Source of the DNA: an uncultured Rubrobacteraceae bacterium
Lineage (GTDB): Bacteria > Actinomycetota > Rubrobacteria > Rubrobacterales > Rubrobacteraceae
Length of the DNA: 57,227 bases
NCBI GenBank assembly: GCA_902805975.1
Contig: CADCUT010000010.1
Coordinates: 1 to 57,227 of the forward strand
Direction of reading: 5' to 3'
Shown: one piece after another, positions 53,796 through 57,227 of the stretch
Layout: each line of letters starts with the position of its first letter
How positions within the stretch are numbered: the stretch's first letter is position 1
Program-made: the position numbers and the translations under genes
The notes under the pieces: model-generated
Seen by the model: only the letters and a program-made list of their open reading frames with translations
What the model was told of the DNA's origin: nothing
Databases searched by the model: none

Positions 53796-54956
53796 TTACT
53801 TGCCCATCCCGACGCGCTGGGCGCCCTGCTCGGACTTACCCTCCGTGGCGAGCGAGGGCGCGAACATGACCTCGGCCTTCTGGAACTCCTTGATGTTCTG
53901 GTAGCCGGTGGTCGCCATGCTCATCTTCAAGGCGCCCATGAGGTTGAGGGTCCCGTCGTTCTCGTGGGCCGGCCCTACGAGTATCTCCTCTATGTTCCCG
54001 GAGACGTTGGTCTGGATGCGCGTGCCCCTGGGCAGCGTCGGGTGGAAGGTGGCCATGCCCCACGAGTAGCCGCGGCCCGGCGCCTCCTCGGCCTTGGCAA
54101 ACGCGCTACCGAGCATGACGGCGTCGGCGCCGCAGGTTATGGCCTTGGCGATCTCGCCGCCCGTGCGCATCCCGCCGTCGGCTATGACGTTGACGTACTC
54201 GCCGGTCTCGAGGTAGTGGCGCATCCGTGCTGCGGCGGCGTCTGAGATGGCGGTCGCCTGGGGCACCCCGACCCCTATGACGCCACGGGTCGTGCAGATC
54301 CGGCCCGGCCCCACGCCCACGAGCACCCCGACCGCACCCGTCCGCATGAGGTGCAGGGCCGTCGAGTAGCTCGCGCACCCGCCGACCACGACGGGGACGT
54401 TCAGGGAGGGGACGAACTCCATCAGGTTCAGGGGCTCGACCGTGCGGGAGACGTGCTCGGCGGAGACGACGGTGCCCTGGATCACGAGCACGTCGAGCCC
54501 CGCCTCTATGGCGGCCCGGTGGTAGCGCTCGACCCTCTGGGGCGTGAGGGAGGCTGCGGCTATGACGCCCCGGTCCTTTATCTCCTGGACGCGGCGGAAG
54601 ATGAGCTCCTCCTTGATGGGCTCGGCGTAGAGCTCCTGCATGACGCGGGTGGCCTTGTGCTCCGGCAGGCTGGCTATCTCCTCGAAGACGGGACCCGGGT
54701 CCTCGTACCTCGTCTGAAGCCCCTCGAGGTTGAGCACCGCCAACCCTCCCAGATCCCCGATCATGCCGGCCGTCGCAGGGTCCACGGCGGCGTCGAGCGC
54801 CGAAGCCAGGCACGGCAGGTCGAGGTGCAGGTCGCCTAAAGACCAAGAGATGTCGATGTCCTCCGGGTCGCGGGTCCTCCGGCTCGGTACGATGGCGATC
54901 TCGTCCAGCCCGTAGGCCCGGCGCGCGGTCTTTCCTCTACCGATCTCAATATCCAT
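53796..54956 (-). CDS. guaB3: GuaB3-family IMP dehydrogenase-related protein
   Basis: A 386-residue TIM-barrel protein without CBS domains, beginning [20 protein letters not shown]. It has the catalytic loop [20 protein letters not shown] with the active Cys, [20 protein letters not shown], and [20 protein letters not shown]. Actinobacteria often encode such GuaB3 proteins besides GuaB; recent work links this family to GMP-reductase-type activity, so the exact reaction is open. The genetic pairing with guaA supports a guanine nucleotide role. A hairpin precedes the gene. Confidence 0.92.
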   Translation of the reverse strand: MDIEIGRGKTARRAYGLDEIAIVPSRRTRDPEDIDISWSLGDLHLDLPCLASALDAAVDPATAGMIGDLGGLAVLNLEGLQTRYEDPGPVFEEIASLPEHKATRVMQELYAEPIKEELIFRRVQEIKDRGVIAAASLTPQRVERYHRAAIEAGLDVLVIQGTVVSAEHVSRTVEPLNLMEFVPSLNVPVVVGGCASYSTALHLMRTGAVGVLVGVGPGRICTTRGVIGVGVPQATAISDAAAARMRHYLETGEYVNVIADGGMRTGGEIAKAITCGADAVMLGSAFAKAEEAPGRGYSWGMATFHPTLPRGTRIQTNVSGNIEEILVGPAHENDGTLNLMGALKMSMATTGYQNIKEFQKAEVMFAPSLATEGKSEQGAQRVGMGK

Positions 54957-55002
54957 GGGGAACGGTGCTCCTTTCCGTTTTTCTAGGCAAGCAAGACGAG
55001 GC

Positions 55003-55031
55003 CCACGGGGAACTCCCCCCGTGGGCCTCGA
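55003..55031. terminator. Strong hairpin upstream of guaB3 (terminator or attenuator)
   Basis: GAGGCCCACGGGG pairs perfectly with CCCCGTGGGCCTC around a short loop. On the plus strand GATAAACTTTT follows; on the minus strand, toward guaB3, GTCTTGCTTGCC follows. Which direction it serves is unclear; it might limit read-through into guaB3. Confidence 0.55.
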
Positions 55032-55129
55032 TAAACTTTTCCGCCAACCGCTGCAAATCCAGTTTATGCTACACCGCGACCAGAGCAGTGGTCAAGCGGC
55101 GAGCGCCAGCGGTCGTTCGTCTCTGGTTC

Positions 55130-55216
55130 TTAAACTACGCCCAACAACCTGAGCACCACTATGATCAGGATGATGACCACCAGAATCGTGATGATCCCGC
55201 CTACTCCTCCCCGCAT
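55130..55216 (-). CDS. 28-residue single-helix membrane peptide
   Basis: From ATG 55216, after GGGGAGGTGAGGGT, the frame reads MRGGVGGIITILVVIILIIV and ends RLLGVV. It is one hydrophobic helix with an N-terminal Arg and C-terminal Arg. The strong ribosome binding site and clean hydrophobic profile suggest a real gene. Its function is unknown; such peptides often bind larger membrane complexes. Confidence 0.65.
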   Translation of the reverse strand: MRGGVGGIITILVVIILIIVVLRLLGVV

Positions 55217-55243
55217 ACCCTCACCTCCCCTTTCGGAAGAATC

Positions 55244-55306
55244 TTATCCCACTATGAACGGCAAACCGAGCACGATCAACAGGACAACGACCAGAACAAC
55301 GACCAT
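55244..55306 (-). CDS. Possible second tiny membrane peptide (20 residues or slightly more)
   Basis: The frame MVVVLVVVLLIVLGLPFIVG ends TAA at 55244. The ribosome binding site before ATG 55306 is poor; AAGGGGAAGAGAG fits a start at ATA 55327 instead, adding seven residues (IGKELGI). It lies just upstream of the 28-residue gene and resembles it. Without a clear start the call is weak. The remaining bases to 55452 hold nothing else. Confidence 0.35.
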   Translation of the reverse strand: MVVVLVVVLLIVLGLPFIVG

Positions 55307-55452
55307 AATGCCGAGTTCTTTGCCTATCTCTCTTCCCCTTTCTCCCTCGCCCGGCCTCCGACTAGCGCCAATATATACCCTCTGTGACTCCGGCGAAACT
55401 GTAAGGGTTACGCCGGATAACGCACCCGGCGGCCCCTCTAACCTTCACGCGC

Positions 55453-55866
55453 TCAGGGGGCGAGCAGCGAGAACGGGTAGGCGGGCACGTTTCTCGCGAC
55501 CCAGTACAGCATTACGACCGCCAGCAGAGCCCAGATGAAAGCCGGGGGGACGAAGAGGGCCTTCAGGGAACGTCCCCGGAGCGCTAGCGTGGCACGCGAT
55601 ACGAAGAAGTACCCGACGAAGGGCAACGACAGGACCAGCAGCGGGTTGAGCCCGAGCGCCGTCGCCAGATGGCCCCGGGTGATCTGGTGCAGGGCCCGTA
55701 GGCTTCCGCACCCCGGGCAGTAGCAACCCGTGAACGCCAGGAACGGGCAGGTGGGAAAGAGGGTCGAGGTGCCCGGGTTGACGAGGTAGAGGACGCCAAG
55801 CGCTCCCGCCACGACCACCACGGACGACGCGGCGAACAACCGCTCTCTCACCGAAGCCGCGCGCAT
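55453..55866 (-). CDS. DUF2752-family membrane protein
   Basis: A 137-residue protein with the DUF2752 signature CPFLAFTGCYCPGCGSLRAL between helices (about 10-30; 72-92; 105-130). The Cys-rich loop follows the first helix. Function is unknown. It follows the CD225-like gene by three bases, and the two families are often neighbours, suggesting a joint membrane role. Confidence 0.88.
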   Translation of the reverse strand: MRAASVRERLFAASSVVVVAGALGVLYLVNPGTSTLFPTCPFLAFTGCYCPGCGSLRALHQITRGHLATALGLNPLLVLSLPFVGYFFVSRATLALRGRSLKALFVPPAFIWALLAVVMLYWVARNVPAYPFSLLAP

Positions 55867-55869
55867 CTA

Positions 55870-56271
55870 TCAGGCGGCCCCGAGCAGCCCGCCTAGAAGA
55901 ACCAGGACGAAGTACCCTACGATAAGCACGAGGCCGGTACCGAACGAGATCCAGGCCCACATCCTGGCACTCCGGGAGGACTGCAGGGCGCCCGGGTGAT
56001 CCCCCGCCGCGACCTTGCCGTTGACCTGGGCGGCATAGACTATCGAGACGATACCGAACGGCAAGCAGCAGAAAAGCGTCGTCAGGATCGCCGGGACCAG
56101 ATAGTTGGGCACATATTGAGAAGACTGAGGACCATAGGAGAACTGCACCCGGGGTTGCGGGGGTGGGGGGACGTCCACCCGGGGCGTCTCGATGCGCCGG
56201 AGTTCGTTACCACAGTTTGCACAATAGGCGGCGTTTTCCTCGTTTCGGGCACCGCAATTGGAACAGAACAC
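55870..56271 (-). CDS. Zinc-ribbon plus CD225/dispanin-family membrane protein
   Basis: A 133-residue protein. The zinc ribbon MFCSNCGARNEENAAYCANC (residues 3-20) is followed by a Pro-rich linker and a CD225 domain: PAILTTLFCCLPFGIVSIVY and AAQVNGKVAAGDHPGALQSS, then a second helix ending LLGGLLGAA. Eukaryotic relatives (IFITMs) sit in membranes; bacterial roles are unknown. It lies directly before the DUF2752 gene. Confidence 0.88.
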   Translation of the reverse strand: MFCSNCGARNEENAAYCANCGNELRRIETPRVDVPPPPQPRVQFSYGPQSSQYVPNYLVPAILTTLFCCLPFGIVSIVYAAQVNGKVAAGDHPGALQSSRSARMWAWISFGTGLVLIVGYFVLVLLGGLLGAA

Positions 56272-56381
56272 CAGGCTCCTCCCCCATCAGGACACCGCTC
56301 GGGTAGATCTCTCTTGCGCGGCCCATTATGTGTTACGCCGCCCGAGCGGCGCAACTCGGCGGGGATGGCGGGTGGGGCAAG

Positions 56382-56412
56382 AAAAAGGCGGCGCCCCAGA
56401 GGGGACGCCGCC
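56382..56412 (-). terminator. Intrinsic terminator downstream of groEL
   Basis: On the minus strand GGCGGCGTCCCC pairs with GGGGCGCCGCC (one mismatch) around CTCT, followed by TTTTTCTTG. It is 25 bases after the groEL stop. Confidence 0.85.
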
Positions 56413-56436
56413 TGAAGAGTTCCCGTTGGGGGAACC

Positions 56437-57227
56437 TTACATCATGCCGCCCATGCCGCCGGCGGGCATGGCGGGCGCGTCATCCTCGGGCTCGGCGACG
56501 ACCACGTTGGTGGTGACGATGAGCGAACCGATGGAGGCTGCGTTCTGCAGCGCGCTCCGGGTGACCATGGCGGGGTCGATGACGCCGGCCTGCACCAGGT
56601 CCTCGTACACGCCGGTCAGGGCGTTGTAGCCTATGCCGTTGCCCTGCGTGCGGACCTTGTCCACGACGATCGAGCCGTCGGCGCCGGCGTTGAAGGCGAT
56701 CTGGCGTATCGGCTCCTCCAGCGCCCGGTGCACGATGCGCGCGCCGGTCCTCTCGTCGCCCTCGAGCGTCTCCACGAGGTCGCCCACCGGGGCCTGCGCC
56801 TTCAAGAGCGCCACGCCACCGCCGGGGACGATGCCCTCCTCGAGCGCCGCCCGGGTCGCCGACAGGGCGTCCTCGACGCGGTGCTTGCGCTCCTTGAGCT
56901 CCGTCTCGGTAGCCGCGCCCACCTTGATGACGGCGACGCCGCCGGCGAGCTTGGCGAGACGCTCCTGGAGCTTCTCGCGGTCAAAGTCCGAGTCGGTGGA
57001 CTCTATCTCGGAGCGGATCTGGTTGATCCGGCCCTTGATGGCATCCACGTCGCCAGCACCGTCGACGATGACGGTGTTGTCCTTGGTGATGACCACGCGA
57101 CGGGCGCTGCCGAGCTGGTTGAGCTGGGTGTTCTCGAGCTTGAGGCCGAGCTCCTCGGTGATGACCTCGCCGCCGGTGAGGATCGCGATGTCCTCGAGCA
57201 TCCTCTTGCGCCGGTCGCCGAAGCCGG
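56437..57227 (-). CDS. groEL: 60 kDa chaperonin GroEL, 3' part only (cut by window end)
   Basis: The visible 262 C-terminal residues include [60 protein letters not shown], and the Gly-Met-rich tail ending PAGGMGGMM. The frame is open to the window edge at 57227, so about half of the gene lies outside. It refolds proteins with GroES. The Gly/Met tail marks a GroEL1/2 copy of the ordinary chaperonin type. Confidence 0.97.
   Translation of the reverse strand, partial: GFGDRRKRMLEDIAILTGGEVITEELGLKLENTQLNQLGSARRVVITKDNTVIVDGAGDVDAIKGRINQIRSEIESTDSDFDREKLQERLAKLAGGVAVIKVGAATETELKERKHRVEDALSATRAALEEGIVPGGGVALLKAQAPVGDLVETLEGDERTGARIVHRALEEPIRQIAFNAGADGSIVVDKVRTQGNGIGYNALTGVYEDLVQAGVIDPAMVTRSALQNAASIGSLIVTTNVVVAEPEDDAPAMPAGGMGGMM

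Noticed and set aside
52479-54245. Plus-strand 588-codon frame opposite guaA and guaB3
   Set aside because: Antisense shadow; Asp/Val/Leu/Arg-rich with no motif, while guaA and guaB3 are unambiguous.

Overview
The window reads as chromosome from a high-GC actinobacterium, most likely a Rubrobacter-like lineage. This is an inference from the pervasive G/C third-position codon use, frequent GTG and TTG starts, a GuaB3 protein, a crtI-crtB pair, a large MetH beside a BHMT-MTHFR fusion, and a dnaB gene with two inteins. No rRNA, tRNA, CRISPR array, IS element or prophage was recognised.

Layout. 1-3.5 kb: a membrane sulfatase/LTA-synthase-like protein, fabI, and a decayed MDR dehydrogenase. 3.5-10.7 kb (minus strand): an operon rpsF-rpsR-rplI-dnaB plus a DUF4385 gene starting one base after dnaB. 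Four homing elements sit in about 5 kb here: two LAGLIDADG inteins in dnaB and two HNH endonuclease genes that cut the DUF4385 gene into three pieces. 10.7-23 kb (plus): an ABC exporter pair, a calcium-repeat secreted protein, a histidine kinase/response regulator pair, a Tat-exported sulfatase, and crtI-crtB. 23.1-29.6 kb: a promoter, SAM-I riboswitch and terminator, then BHMT-MTHFR, a small kinase and metH. 29.6-35.3 kb (minus): a frameshifted membrane protein, a DUF4230 protein, an F420-dependent oxidoreductase, and an aminotransferase-serA-small protein operon. 35.4-36.9 kb: an internally deleted P450 and a methyltransferase. 36.9-46.8 kb (minus): gatC-gatA-Uma2-gatB with a cluster-less IlvD-like protein, a CBS-regulated pyrophosphatase, pcrA and a methyltransferase. 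46.7-52.1 kb (minus): an Rrf2 regulator and pstS-pstC-pstA-pstB-phoU. 52.2-57.2 kb (minus): guaB3-guaA, tiny membrane peptides, a DUF2752 protein, a CD225-like protein and the 3' part of groEL.

Two observations stand out. First, the DUF4385 gene appears to have been split by an HNH element that brought its own ribosome binding site, ATG and a re-coded copy of the host gene's 5' end; a second HNH gene then cut the 3' end off. Second, at least five intergenic elements (about 110-160 bp) have arms built from heptads with a repeated AGG core. In each, one arm touches the 3' end of a gene and often supplies its stop codon.

Four loci look like pseudogenes or frameshifts (MDR dehydrogenase, DUF4385, a membrane protein, P450). 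Two genes appear to use unusual start codons (rpsF AUU, crtI CUG). All functions are from reading the sequence; no database search was run.
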